NCBI GenBank assembly: GCA_002841595.1
Contig: PHAD01000003.1
Location: 1-45,403 of the forward strand
Direction of reading: 5' to 3'
From: Firmicutes bacterium HGW-Firmicutes-12
GTDB lineage: Bacteria > Bacillota > Peptococcia > DRI-13 > PHAD01
DNA length: 45,403 nucleotides
Shown here piece by piece: positions 25,185 through 32,441 of this stretch. A model generated the notes under the pieces. That model was not told where the DNA came from and ran no database searches. It worked only from the letters and a program-made list of their open reading frames with translations. Numbering within the stretch: the stretch's first letter is position 1; the number at the start of each line of letters is the position of its first letter. Both the position numbers and the translations under genes were made by a program.

Positions 25185-27121
25185 CTGAGGAAAGAAAACA
25201 TAACCAGACCCCCATGGGTAAAGGCCCTATGGGTAGAGGTCCGGGCAGAGGTCCTATGGCTGGCCTAGCTATGCCCGTAGAAAAAGCAAAAGATTTTAAG
25301 GGTACATTAAAAAGACTTCTGCATTATCTAAAACCGCAAAGTGCAAAGCTATTCATAGTTTTTATCACGGCCGCACTGGCAACAGTATTTAATATATATA
25401 GCCCCAAGGTAATGGGTAAAGCAATTACTAAACTTTTCGTTGGTGTTATGCAAAAGCTTCAGGGTATTCCTAATGCAGGTATTGATTTTCACTATATTAT
25501 TAATATCCTTTTGATCCTTGGGGCACTTTATATTTTTAGTTCTTTCTTCAACTTTTTGCAACAATATATTATGGCAGGAGTAGCGCAAAGACTTGTTTAT
25601 AAAATGCGAAATGATGTCAACGATAAGCTTGCACGATTACCCTTAAAATTCTTCGATTCCCGGACTCATGGGGAAATCTTAAGCCGTGTAACAAACGATA
25701 TTGAAAATATTAGCACCACCTTACAACAAAGTATGACCCAGCTAATCACCTCAGTAATTACCTTAATTGGTATAGTCATTATGATGCTACTAATCAGTCC
25801 CGTCATGACCTTGATTGCCGCCGTTACCCTTCCCCTTTCCTTTTTGGTCACTGCAAAAATTGCTAAACGTTCTCAGGAATTCTTCAAAACACAACAAAAA
25901 ACACTCGGTGAGATTAACGGTCACGTTGAAGAAATGTATACTGGGCATCTTATCGTCAAAGCCTTTGGCCTTGAGAATGACTCAGTAAACAGATTTGATG
26001 ACATAAACGAAAAGCTGTATGTTGCTGGTTGGAAAGCCCAATTCATCTCTGGACTGATTATGCCTCTTTTGAACTTTATTAACAACATAGGCTATGTGCT
26101 GGTCTGCATTGTTGGTGGCATCTATGTTACTAAACAAGCTATTGAAATTGGTGATGTGCAAGCCTTCATTCAATATACCCGCCAGTTTACGCACCCTATT
26201 ATCCAATCTGCCAACATCGCCAACATCCTCCAATCTACTATCGCCTCAGCAGAACGGGTCTTTGAACTTCTTGATGAGCACGAAGAAATACCGGAAACAC
26301 AAAATGCAAATACCATTTCCACACCCCAGGGTCATGTTCAATTCGAAAATGTAGATTTCAGTTATAAAGAAGATACCTTGGTTATCAAGAACCTCAGTAT
26401 TGATGTAAAAATCGGTCAAACTGTTGCCATCGTTGGACCAACCGGGGCCGGCAAGACAACACTTGTCAATCTTTTGATGCGCTTCTATGAAACCAATAGC
26501 GGGGCAATCTCAATTGATGGCGTGGATATTCGCGATTTACGACGAGACGAATTGCGCAGAATTTTCGGCATGGTGCTTCAGGACACCTGGCTCTTTAATG
26601 GAACGATAAGAGACAATATTGCCTATGGTCGTGAATATGCTACCTCTGATGATATAAAAAAGGCTGCCAAAATGGCTTATGCCGACCATTTTATTAGAAC
26701 TCTCCCCGCTGGGTACGACACAATTCTGAATGAAGAGGCCTCCAATATCTCACAAGGACAAAAACAATTAATAACTATCGCCCGGGCAATTCTGGCTAAT
26801 CCGGCCATACTCATATTAGATGAAGCTACCAGTAGTGTTGATACAAGAACCGAAGTATTAATACAAAAAGCCATGACAACCTTAATGAAAGGCAGAACTA
26901 GCTTTGTAATTGCCCACAGACTTTCCACTATTCGAGATGCCGATCTAATTCTGGTTATAAATGATGGAATGATTATTGAAAAAGGTACACACCAAGAGCT
27001 CCTTGCCATGGATGGCTTCTATGCAGACCTCATTAACAATCAGTTCACAAGCAATGCTTTTAATAATGACTTAAATAACGGTTCAAATAGCGGTCTAAAT
27101 CCCTCACCTGCTGTAAGTTAA
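25181..27121 (+). CDS. Heterodimeric multidrug ABC exporter subunit with the canonical Walker B
   Basis: A 646-residue half-transporter. A Gly/Met/Pro-rich N-terminal extension (GKGPMGRGPGRGPMAG, about 13-28) precedes six membrane segments (about 55-340) and the ATPase domain. Walker A is GPTGAGKTT (419-427) and Walker B ends ILDEATSS with catalytic Glu548. The signature is degenerate: ISQGQ (523-527) instead of LSGGQ. Together with the Asp-bearing partner this gives one competent and one degenerate ATP site, the classic heterodimer pattern. It starts with ATGA overlap and ends in an Asn/Ser-rich tail. A terminator hairpin follows at 27189. Confidence 0.93.
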   Translation: MTEERKHNQTPMGKGPMGRGPGRGPMAGLAMPVEKAKDFKGTLKRLLHYLKPQSAKLFIVFITAALATVFNIYSPKVMGKAITKLFVGVMQKLQGIPNAGIDFHYIINILLILGALYIFSSFFNFLQQYIMAGVAQRLVYKMRNDVNDKLARLPLKFFDSRTHGEILSRVTNDIENISTTLQQSMTQLITSVITLIGIVIMMLLISPVMTLIAAVTLPLSFLVTAKIAKRSQEFFKTQQKTLGEINGHVEEMYTGHLIVKAFGLENDSVNRFDDINEKLYVAGWKAQFISGLIMPLLNFINNIGYVLVCIVGGIYVTKQAIEIGDVQAFIQYTRQFTHPIIQSANIANILQSTIASAERVFELLDEHEEIPETQNANTISTPQGHVQFENVDFSYKEDTLVIKNLSIDVKIGQTVAIVGPTGAGKTTLVNLLMRFYETNSGAISIDGVDIRDLRRDELRRIFGMVLQDTWLFNGTIRDNIAYGREYATSDDIKKAAKMAYADHFIRTLPAGYDTILNEEASNISQGQKQLITIARAILANPAILILDEATSSVDTRTEVLIQKAMTTLMKGRTSFVIAHRLSTIRDADLILVINDGMIIEKGTHQELLAMDGFYADLINNQFTSNAFNNDLNNGSNSGLNPSPAVS

Positions 27122-27188
27122 TACAGCGTTTATAATCAAGCTGATGCAACATTAATAATCATTAATCATAGATATAACCTTAAAAATG

Positions 27189-27250
27189 GACCAGAGCTTA
27201 TGTGATGATATATGCCATTACATAAGCTCCGGTCTCTTTCTTTCTGTTTA
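27189..27250 (+). terminator. Rho-independent terminator of the marR-ABC exporter operon
   Basis: GACC-A-GAGCTTATGT (27189-27204) pairs with ACATAAGCTC-C-GGTC (27220-27234), giving a 14-bp stem with one mismatch and a ~16-base loop. A T-rich tail (ctctttctttctgttt) follows. It lies 68 bp after the last exporter stop. Confidence 0.75.
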
Positions 27251-27307
27251 TAGTTAATCTATATTTAACATCATATTATTATTTTAAGTATCTTTAGTTA
27301 TTTTTAC

Positions 27308-27348
27308 TTGTTTTAATTTATTATAGTTATGTATACTTGTGTATAGTT
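27308..27348 (+). promoter_or_regulatory. Possible promoter with short repeats ahead of the HTH-Uma2 gene
   Basis: TTGTTT (27308-27313), an 18-bp spacer and TATACT (27332-27337) resemble a SigA promoter. TATAGTT occurs at 27322-27328 and again within GTATAGTT at 27341-27348, around the -10. These could be binding sites for the gene's own HTH domain. Weak evidence in AT-rich DNA. Confidence 0.35.
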
Positions 27349-27394
27349 GCTTATTGTTTGCATTACCTATATAATCAAGATGGAGGTGTTATTA

Positions 27395-28141
27395 ATGAAA
27401 CAAGATAAGGAATTGATAACCGCCCAAGCCTTGGCTAAAGCCTTGGACCTTTCTGTGGAAACAATCTGGAGATACACAAGACAGAATAAAATACCCTTCG
27501 TTGAATTAGGCAGCAAGCAATATCGCTACCAGCTTACAGATGTATTACTTGCCCTAACAGGATCAGTTCAAGAAAAGGCAAGCGAATACATAACTACACC
27601 CAAAGTGAAGCTTACTTACCAGGACTATTTAGAGATACCGGATGAACCAGGATATCGATTTGAGATTCTTGAGGGCTTATTAATCAAAGAACCCTCCCCT
27701 AACGTTATTCATCAACGTGTTTCCCGCCGTATTCAACGAATAATAGAAGATTATTTCTGGGAGCTTGATACCGAAGGAGAAATCTTCAATGCGCCATTGG
27801 ATGTAACCTTTCATGACTATACCGTAGTTCAACCGGATGTATTCTATATTTCAGGGGAGCAAAAAATGATCGTAAAAGATACCCGGATTGATGGTGCACC
27901 TACACTCGTTATTGAAGTAATGTCCCCTTCCACTGGTCGTAGGGACCGGCTACAGAAATTACGCATTTACCAAAACGCCCAAGTTCAGCACTATTGGCTT
28001 ATCAACCCGCTTGAGAAAACCCTCGAGTGCTTTTCCCTCCGCGACGGCACCTATGCCCTAGTCGCAACTGGTATGGATGAAGACATCGTTGTACATCCAG
28101 ATTTCCCTGAGCTATCTATTGTATTAAAAGCTCTTTGGTGA
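27395..28141 (+). CDS. Uma2-family PD-(D/E)XK protein with N-terminal excisionase-type HTH domain
   Basis: A 248-residue fusion. Residues ~5-55 form an excisionase/MerR-like helix-turn-helix (ITAQALAKALDLSVETIWRYTRQNKIPFVELG). Residues ~75-245 are a Uma2 (DUF820) domain of the PD-(D/E)XK nuclease fold. The putative active-site residues are the Asp in VVQPDVFYIS and the Glu in TLVIEVMSPS, followed by the family motif KLRIYQNAQVQHYWLINP. I chose the ATG at 27395, preceded by GGAGGTG, over an upstream in-frame TTG. Uma2 proteins are abundant in cyanobacteria and some Firmicutes and their role is unresolved. The HTH fusion suggests site-specific DNA binding. The gene stands alone between terminators. 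Confidence 0.85.
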   Translation: MKQDKELITAQALAKALDLSVETIWRYTRQNKIPFVELGSKQYRYQLTDVLLALTGSVQEKASEYITTPKVKLTYQDYLEIPDEPGYRFEILEGLLIKEPSPNVIHQRVSRRIQRIIEDYFWELDTEGEIFNAPLDVTFHDYTVVQPDVFYISGEQKMIVKDTRIDGAPTLVIEVMSPSTGRRDRLQKLRIYQNAQVQHYWLINPLEKTLECFSLRDGTYALVATGMDEDIVVHPDFPELSIVLKALW

Positions 28142-28198
28142 TACTATATTACCCTCAGTTTTTTATTTATAAAATTTACAAATACCCATTTCCAGCCT

Positions 28199-28243
28199 AA
28201 CAAAATAACCTCCCAATCTAACAGTTGGAAGGTTATTTTTGTT
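28199..28243. terminator. Bidirectional-looking terminator after the Uma2 gene
   Basis: AACAAAATAACCT and CCAA (28199-28216) pair with TTGG and AGGTTATTTTTGTT (28225-28243) around an 8-base loop, with one mismatch and one bulge. The stem is flanked by A and T runs and lies 57 bp after the Uma2 stop. Confidence 0.7.
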
Positions 28244-28302
28244 ACCCCTTATTTATTTTTGCATATAGTGTAGGGAGTCTTAATCATACAGGAGGCAAGA
28301 TA

Positions 28303-28929
28303 ATGTTCATTTTTCAAACTGTACTTTTTGCCCTAGCATTAAGTCTAGATGGTTTTGGAGTAGGTCTTTCCTACGGAATGAGAAAGATAACTATCCCCAA
28401 GCTCCCCTTCTTAATCATATGCACTTCATCAGCTATCGCGATTACTTTATCCATGCTCATCGGCAACACTTTAGCCTCAATCATACCCTATGAAATAGCC
28501 TGTTATTTAGGCTCATTGCTCTTAATCATCATTGGGACCTGGCTGTTAATACAAAACATCATCATAAACATAATTCCGGATAACAGGATATACAAACTCC
28601 AAATCAAGAGCCTCGGGCTAATCATCAAGATCTTAAAGGAACCCGTCGTCGCCGACATGGACAGTTCTGGATCTATAGATGTAAAAGAAGCCCTCTTCTT
28701 AGGAACTGCTCTGGCTATGGATGCTCTAGGTGCGGGCTTTGCCGCAGCCATGGCGGGCTATAGTCCAATATTTACTCCACTTTTTGTTGCTGCCGCCAAG
28801 TTTACTCTAGTCTCATTGGGACTATTCCTGGGAAGAGCGTTTACCTTCGAGAAAATGCAAAATCAAATATCCCTATTACCTGGAGGACTCATCATCTTGC
28901 TGGGATTAAAGAATTTCATTTATTTCTAG
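28303..28929 (+). CDS. ytaF: Sporulation membrane protein YtaF (MntP-like)
   Basis: A 208-residue protein with about six membrane segments built as two repeats. Each repeat carries an acidic membrane motif (ALSLDGFGVGLSYGM near residue 12 and ALAMDALGAGFAAAM near residue 137), as in the MntP/YtaF family related to manganese exporters. Between the repeats, residues 118-129 (DMDSSGSIDVKE) match a calcium-binding EF-hand loop at every ligand position (1, 3, 5, 7, 9, 12). The start is the ATG at 28303 after GGAGGCAA; an in-frame upstream TTG lies inside the terminator stem. YtaF is widespread in endospore formers, but its transport substrate is not established. Confidence 0.85.
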   Translation: MFIFQTVLFALALSLDGFGVGLSYGMRKITIPKLPFLIICTSSAIAITLSMLIGNTLASIIPYEIACYLGSLLLIIIGTWLLIQNIIINIIPDNRIYKLQIKSLGLIIKILKEPVVADMDSSGSIDVKEALFLGTALAMDALGAGFAAAMAGYSPIFTPLFVAAAKFTLVSLGLFLGRAFTFEKMQNQISLLPGGLIILLGLKNFIYF

Positions 28930-28937
28930 GGTAACTA

Positions 28938-29295
28938 CTACGGGGATAAACCAAATCTTGTAACGGAGGCAGTGACCTCTACATTAATCGGAATATCGGT
29001 AAAAGTCTTATCCCAATCCAGTTTCGCAAATGCATGGGGATCACTGCGTTTAAAAGCTTCCCCGAAGCCCAAATAATCCACTCCGAATTCTTTCTGAGAT
29101 TTGTATACTGCGGACTCTATTTGCCTAGTAATCTCCTGGTAAAACATTTTTTCCATCTCACACGTACTACAAAGCTCAACTGACCTTGTGTATTCTTGAA
29201 TGTATTTATACTGGCGTCACTATGATCAACACGATATACTACCAAAGACGCTGTTTCTTGTGTATTTGCTTGAGCTAATAGAGCAGGCTTAACAC
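28938..29295 (-). pseudogene. Ger(x)C spore germination protein remnant
   Basis: A 72-codon frame (29156-28938) encodes the typical C-terminal end of Ger(x)C lipoproteins: IESAVYKSQKEFGVDYLGFGEAFKRS, then LDWDKTF and VNVEVTASVTRFG-like strands. A full Ger(x)C protein has ~380 residues, so most of it is missing. Just upstream, a different minus-strand frame (about 29292-29150) is open and reads QETASLVVYRVDHSDAS...NTQGQLSFVVRVRW, which resembles the preceding Ger(x)C region. The two parts are out of frame, as after a deletion. No ribosome binding site or gerA/gerB partner is nearby. I interpret this as a decayed germinant-receptor gene. Confidence 0.65.
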
Positions 29296-29331
29296 TTTAG
29301 CACTGACAGATGGAACGCAATATATATAAGA

Positions 29332-29361
29332 AAAGACCCTGTAATGAATTACAGAGTCTTT
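29332..29361 (-). terminator. Terminator of the YjcZ-like gene
   Basis: Read on the minus strand, AAAGAC-t-CTGTAAT and ATTACAG-g-GTCTTT form a 13-bp stem with one mismatch and a 2-base loop, followed by TTCTTATATATA. It begins 22 bp after the small gene's stop and insulates it from the Ger(x)C remnant. Confidence 0.75.
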
Positions 29362-29383
29362 GTTCCTTATTTCTTATTTTATT

Positions 29384-29506
29384 TTAGGTGCAAGGACCAC
29401 TTAAGAAAGGCCAGCCTGGGAAAATGACTAATACAAGGATTATCAGAAACAACATGCCTGTTCCTCCAAATGGAGTACCATAACCAGCTTGATTTAAATC
29501 TGCCAT
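29384..29506 (-). CDS. Small hydrophobic YjcZ-like (sporulation-type) protein, 40 residues
   Basis: A micro-protein of 40 residues. A Gly-rich start (MADLNQAGYGTPFGGTG) is followed by one membrane segment (about residues 18-30, MLFLIILVLVIFP) and a short tail with a Cys near the end (GPCT). This layout matches the YjcZ family of tiny spore-associated proteins. The ATG is preceded by AAGGAGTGA at good spacing. It has its own terminator downstream and a SigK-like promoter upstream at 29554-29581. The role is unknown; spore coat or mother-cell membrane localisation is inferred. Confidence 0.7.
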   Translation of the reverse strand: MADLNQAGYGTPFGGTGMLFLIILVLVIFPGWPFLSGPCT

Positions 29507-29553
29507 TAATATTCACTCCTTCTTGATAATAATGTTTAATTATCTTGCTAATC

Positions 29554-29581
29554 TACTATATGCCCTAAAGCCGAGTTTGGT
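29554..29581 (-). promoter_or_regulatory. Possible SigK-type promoter of the YjcZ-like gene
   Basis: On the minus strand, AC (29581-29580), a 17-bp spacer and CATATAGTA (29562-29554) match the SigK consensus AC-N16/17-CATAnnnTA. This fits a sporulation-specific small protein. The motif is short. Confidence 0.4.
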
Positions 29582-29664
29582 TACAGAAGGCAATTTTTTG
29601 TCCGATGAAACAAAAATCTATTAATTGCGTCTATTTAGTATATAATACAAAGGGGGTCTTACTT

Positions 29665-30378
29665 ATGAAAAAATTATTTTATGCAACTGCTATCCTTCTG
29701 GTCCTTATTATGTCTGTTGGTTGTGCCTCACAAACTAGTCCAGTTAACGTCCACACTATTAACGCCACCGGTACCGGAAAAATCACCGTAAAACCAGACA
29801 CTGCAGAAATTAGACTGTCCATTATTAGCGAAGGCAAAGATAAAAGTGTTCAAGAAACCAACGCTACCAAAGTGCAAGAAGTCATTGATGCCTTACTTGG
29901 AATAGGGCTAACAAAAGATGAGTTAGAAACACAAAATTTGAGCTTCAACCCTATTTACAAATGGACTGAGAAAAACGGTCAACAAGTAGTAGGCTACCGT
30001 GCCGAGAATACGTTGATTGTCAAAACAAAGAGTATTGAGAAAGCTGGTTCCATCGCTGATACAGCCGTAAAAAACGGCGTGGAAATGGTTGGTAATCTAA
30101 ACTTCACTCTATCTGATGAAGGAAAAGAAGCACTGCTCGGGCAGGCTATGGAAAAAGCAGTCCTTGATGCCAAAAACCAGGTTGAACTTGCAGCTAAAGC
30201 CGCCGAAGTAGAAATCATCGGAGTTCAAAACATCAACATCATCAAAGAAAGTCAATCTCCACCCATATATTATAATCAATTGCGGGCTGCTAAATCAGAA
30301 GACTCCGTGGAAACCCCGGTACTTCCTGAAGACACTGAATACACAATCACCATACAAGCAACCTTCGAAATAAAGTAA
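29665..30378 (+). CDS. SIMPL-domain (DUF541) lipoprotein
   Basis: A 237-residue exported protein. Residues 1-19 form a signal peptide and the sequence MSVGC (Cys20) is a plausible though not ideal lipobox. The mature part is a SIMPL/DUF541 domain, recognisable by the opening INATGTGKITVKPDTAEIRLSI, the middle LSFNPIYKWTEKNGQQVVGYRAENTL, and the late alternating strands ending TITIQATFEIK. The family is found in envelopes of many bacteria, with a general function that is not well defined. I chose the ATG at 29665, after GGGGG and followed by KK; the upstream TTG adds no signal-peptide-like sequence. TATAAT at 29641-29646 is a likely -10, with a poor -35. Confidence 0.85.
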   Translation: MKKLFYATAILLVLIMSVGCASQTSPVNVHTINATGTGKITVKPDTAEIRLSIISEGKDKSVQETNATKVQEVIDALLGIGLTKDELETQNLSFNPIYKWTEKNGQQVVGYRAENTLIVKTKSIEKAGSIADTAVKNGVEMVGNLNFTLSDEGKEALLGQAMEKAVLDAKNQVELAAKAAEVEIIGVQNINIIKESQSPPIYYNQLRAAKSEDSVETPVLPEDTEYTITIQATFEIK

Positions 30379-30421
30379 AATAACTACCATTAATCTAGTA
30401 ACGAAAAAAGGGGACCGCACA

Positions 30422-31399
30422 ATGACCATAGAAATACTACCGAATATTTTCCAATTAGAAGTTCCACTTCATGGTAATCCGCTTAAATCGCTAAACTCCT
30501 ACTTAATAAAAGGAAACAATCGACATTTAATTATTGACACCGGTTTCAACCGCCCGGAGTGTAAAAATGCCATCATTTCCTCACTTGAAAAACTTAAAAT
30601 TTCTTTAGAAGATTGCGACTTTTTCCTAACTCACTTGCATGCTGACCATACGGGACTTGTTTCAAGTCTAGCAACCAATAATTCCCGTATTTTCTGCAGT
30701 AAGGAGGATGGCATACTACTTAATATGTTTGAGTCGGGGGAATACTGGACTAATGTATCCAGTCTTCTCTCTTCTCATGGTTTCCCTCCAGACGAGCTTA
30801 TAACAGCGACACAAAAACATCCCGCCAAAGAATCTTCTCCCGGAAAACAACTTGAATTAAGCTACATTGAAAATGGCGCGACAATAGAGATAGGCGAATA
30901 CTCTTTTATTTGTATCCTTACACCAGGTCATAGCCCCGGTCATATGTGCCTTTATGAGCCAAAATATCGTCTTCTAATCTCAGGTGACCACATTCTTGCT
31001 CGTATTACTCCCAATATCACTGTATGGCCACAGATGCCTGATGCCCTAAGTCAATACTTACATAACCTTGACAAAATTTTAGAATTGGAAATAGATCTTG
31101 TCTTGCCAGGTCATCGTAGTCTTATTTATGATTGCCCGAAAAGAATTGAGGAAATAAAAAACCACCATCAGGAAAGACTCGAAGAGCTCCTAGGTATCCT
31201 AAATTCTGGTCCCCTTACTGCCTATCAAGCAGCTTCAAAAATGACCTGGTCTTTAACCTATACATCATGGGGTGATTTCCCTATGATACAAAAATGGTTT
31301 GCTACAGGAGAAGCAGCCTCCCACCTGGAATATCTGGCGCAACAGCAGAAAGTACAGAAAGATACTATTGACGGAAAGTCCCTTTTTTCCCTCATTTAG
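30422..31399 (+). CDS. MBL-fold metallo-hydrolase
   Basis: A 325-residue cytoplasmic metallo-beta-lactamase-fold hydrolase. The metal motif HLHADH is at residues 71-76. Further ligands lie in GHSPGHMCLY (~180), SGDHIL (~200) and GHRSLIYD (~235). The C-terminal ~75 residues resemble a small winged-helix extension seen in LACTB2-like and related hydrolases. The start is ATG after AAAAGGGGA. It is convergent with the NRDE gene, leaving only 12 bp between stops. The substrate is not predictable; hydroxyacyl-thioester, phosphodiester and nuclease activities all occur in this group. Confidence 0.88.
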   Translation: MTIEILPNIFQLEVPLHGNPLKSLNSYLIKGNNRHLIIDTGFNRPECKNAIISSLEKLKISLEDCDFFLTHLHADHTGLVSSLATNNSRIFCSKEDGILLNMFESGEYWTNVSSLLSSHGFPPDELITATQKHPAKESSPGKQLELSYIENGATIEIGEYSFICILTPGHSPGHMCLYEPKYRLLISGDHILARITPNITVWPQMPDALSQYLHNLDKILELEIDLVLPGHRSLIYDCPKRIEEIKNHHQERLEELLGILNSGPLTAYQAASKMTWSLTYTSWGDFPMIQKWFATGEAASHLEYLAQQQKVQKDTIDGKSLFSLI

Positions 31400-31411
31400 C
31401 GTACATCCAAA

Positions 31412-32185
31412 CTACATAGTAATATCAAACTCAAACTGTCTTTCTTCCCACTTAGCGTGATCATTCTCAAAATACTTACGTTCAGTAAACACGACATGAT
31501 TATCTCTGTTAACCGTGACAACTGTGGAAGAACGAGTCCCATAATCTTCACTATCAATGAATATTGAGGATAATAAACGTTCCTTCAAAAGGCCTACCCC
31601 TGTATTAGGAAGTTCTCTATCCTCTGCCTTTCTCCGATCGGAGAGAAGCTTAAAAATCTCAGGAATATGTACCTTCTTATTATCTGAAAGGGCATCTTGC
31701 AAAGCTTTTTTTCCTACTGCTACTTTAGTCCATGGTGTATCAAGCAGATGATTGCTTAAACCATAATAACCAGGTTCCAATTTAGTAATTCTTTTTTCCG
31801 TATTTCCATAATAATATATGGAGTGAATATCTCCGAGTAGAACATTAAAGCCATTGTAGTTAATTGCAGTGGCTTGTACTTTTTTTAGATATTCTTCCGG
31901 TCTCTCATTAGCTTGCAAATAGTTACCGACCAGTTCTCCCCTTGATCTAGCCCCCTGCCGAAAATTCAGGGGATCTCTGTAATTTGTGAGCGCAGCAAAA
32001 CGACCGGCACGGGTTATCCCGAGCCATGTTCCCAGCTGTAATAAATCTCGGCCAGCCAAAATATCGGGGTAGTCTGGCCAAAAGTCTGCCCCTTCCGTAG
32101 GCCGGGCATAGTCCTCATCTCTATTTGCTGCGATAACTAGGCGGTATTCCGCATGACAATCCAATGCCATCAATATCAAACACAT
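31412..32185 (-). CDS. NRDE/TANGO2-family protein
   Basis: A member of the NRDE (TANGO2-like) family. The signature AANRDEDYARPT is near residues 19-30, followed by DILAGRDLLQLGTWLGI, GRFAALTNYRDP and NHLLDTPW. I prefer the second ATG at 32185, which lies seven bases after GGGAG and gives the family-typical Met-Cys-Leu-Ile-Leu start; the first ATG at 32191 abuts the ribosome binding site. An N-terminal Cys is conserved in the family and may be functional after Met removal. Length is 257 residues. The eukaryotic homologue has been linked to heme or lipid handling, but the bacterial role is unclear. Confidence 0.87.
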   Translation of the reverse strand: MCLILMALDCHAEYRLVIAANRDEDYARPTEGADFWPDYPDILAGRDLLQLGTWLGITRAGRFAALTNYRDPLNFRQGARSRGELVGNYLQANERPEEYLKKVQATAINYNGFNVLLGDIHSIYYYGNTEKRITKLEPGYYGLSNHLLDTPWTKVAVGKKALQDALSDNKKVHIPEIFKLLSDRRKAEDRELPNTGVGLLKERLLSSIFIDSEDYGTRSSTVVTVNRDNHVVFTERKYFENDHAKWEERQFEFDITM

Positions 32186-32261
32186 ATCCATTCTCCCTAC
32201 AATTATAATGTAATAAAATCTATGTTTAATTTATAAAATGTTATTTTTTTACATTTATTAG

Positions 32262-32290
32262 TTGACATGTAATTATCTCGGTACTATAAT
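32262..32290 (+). promoter_or_regulatory. Perfect-consensus SigA promoter
   Basis: TTGACA at 32262-32267, a 17-bp spacer and TATAAT at 32285-32290: both hexamers and the spacing are exactly consensus. It points at the 24-residue micro-ORF 62 bp further on and away from the NRDE gene. No other plus-strand gene follows, since the next genes are on the minus strand. Confidence 0.85.
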
Positions 32291-32351
32291 CTTGATATAT
32301 AGATATATAGTCTTGTACTAATAAAAAATAAATCATTGGAGGTTAAAAAAC

Positions 32352-32426
32352 ATGTTATTAATTAACCTTATAGCCATATTCATCGTTGCATCATATGTCC
32401 TTAAAAGAATTAGCCACGAATCCTAA
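32352..32426 (+). CDS. Micro-protein, 24 residues, single membrane helix
   Basis: The short frame encodes MLLINLIAIFIVASYVLKRI plus SHES. Residues 1-17 are one hydrophobic helix, and the tail is short and basic (LKRISH). The ATG is preceded by GGAGGT at 8-base spacing, and a perfect SigA promoter lies upstream. I do not recognise a family. It could be a regulatory membrane peptide, a toxin of a type I system, or the translated part of a dual-function RNA. The untranslated leader is AT-rich and contains a tatata-repeat stretch. Coding status rests on the strong promoter and ribosome binding site, not on homology. Confidence 0.6.
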   Translation: MLLINLIAIFIVASYVLKRISHES

Positions 32427-32441
32427 TTGCTCATTCTTTTA

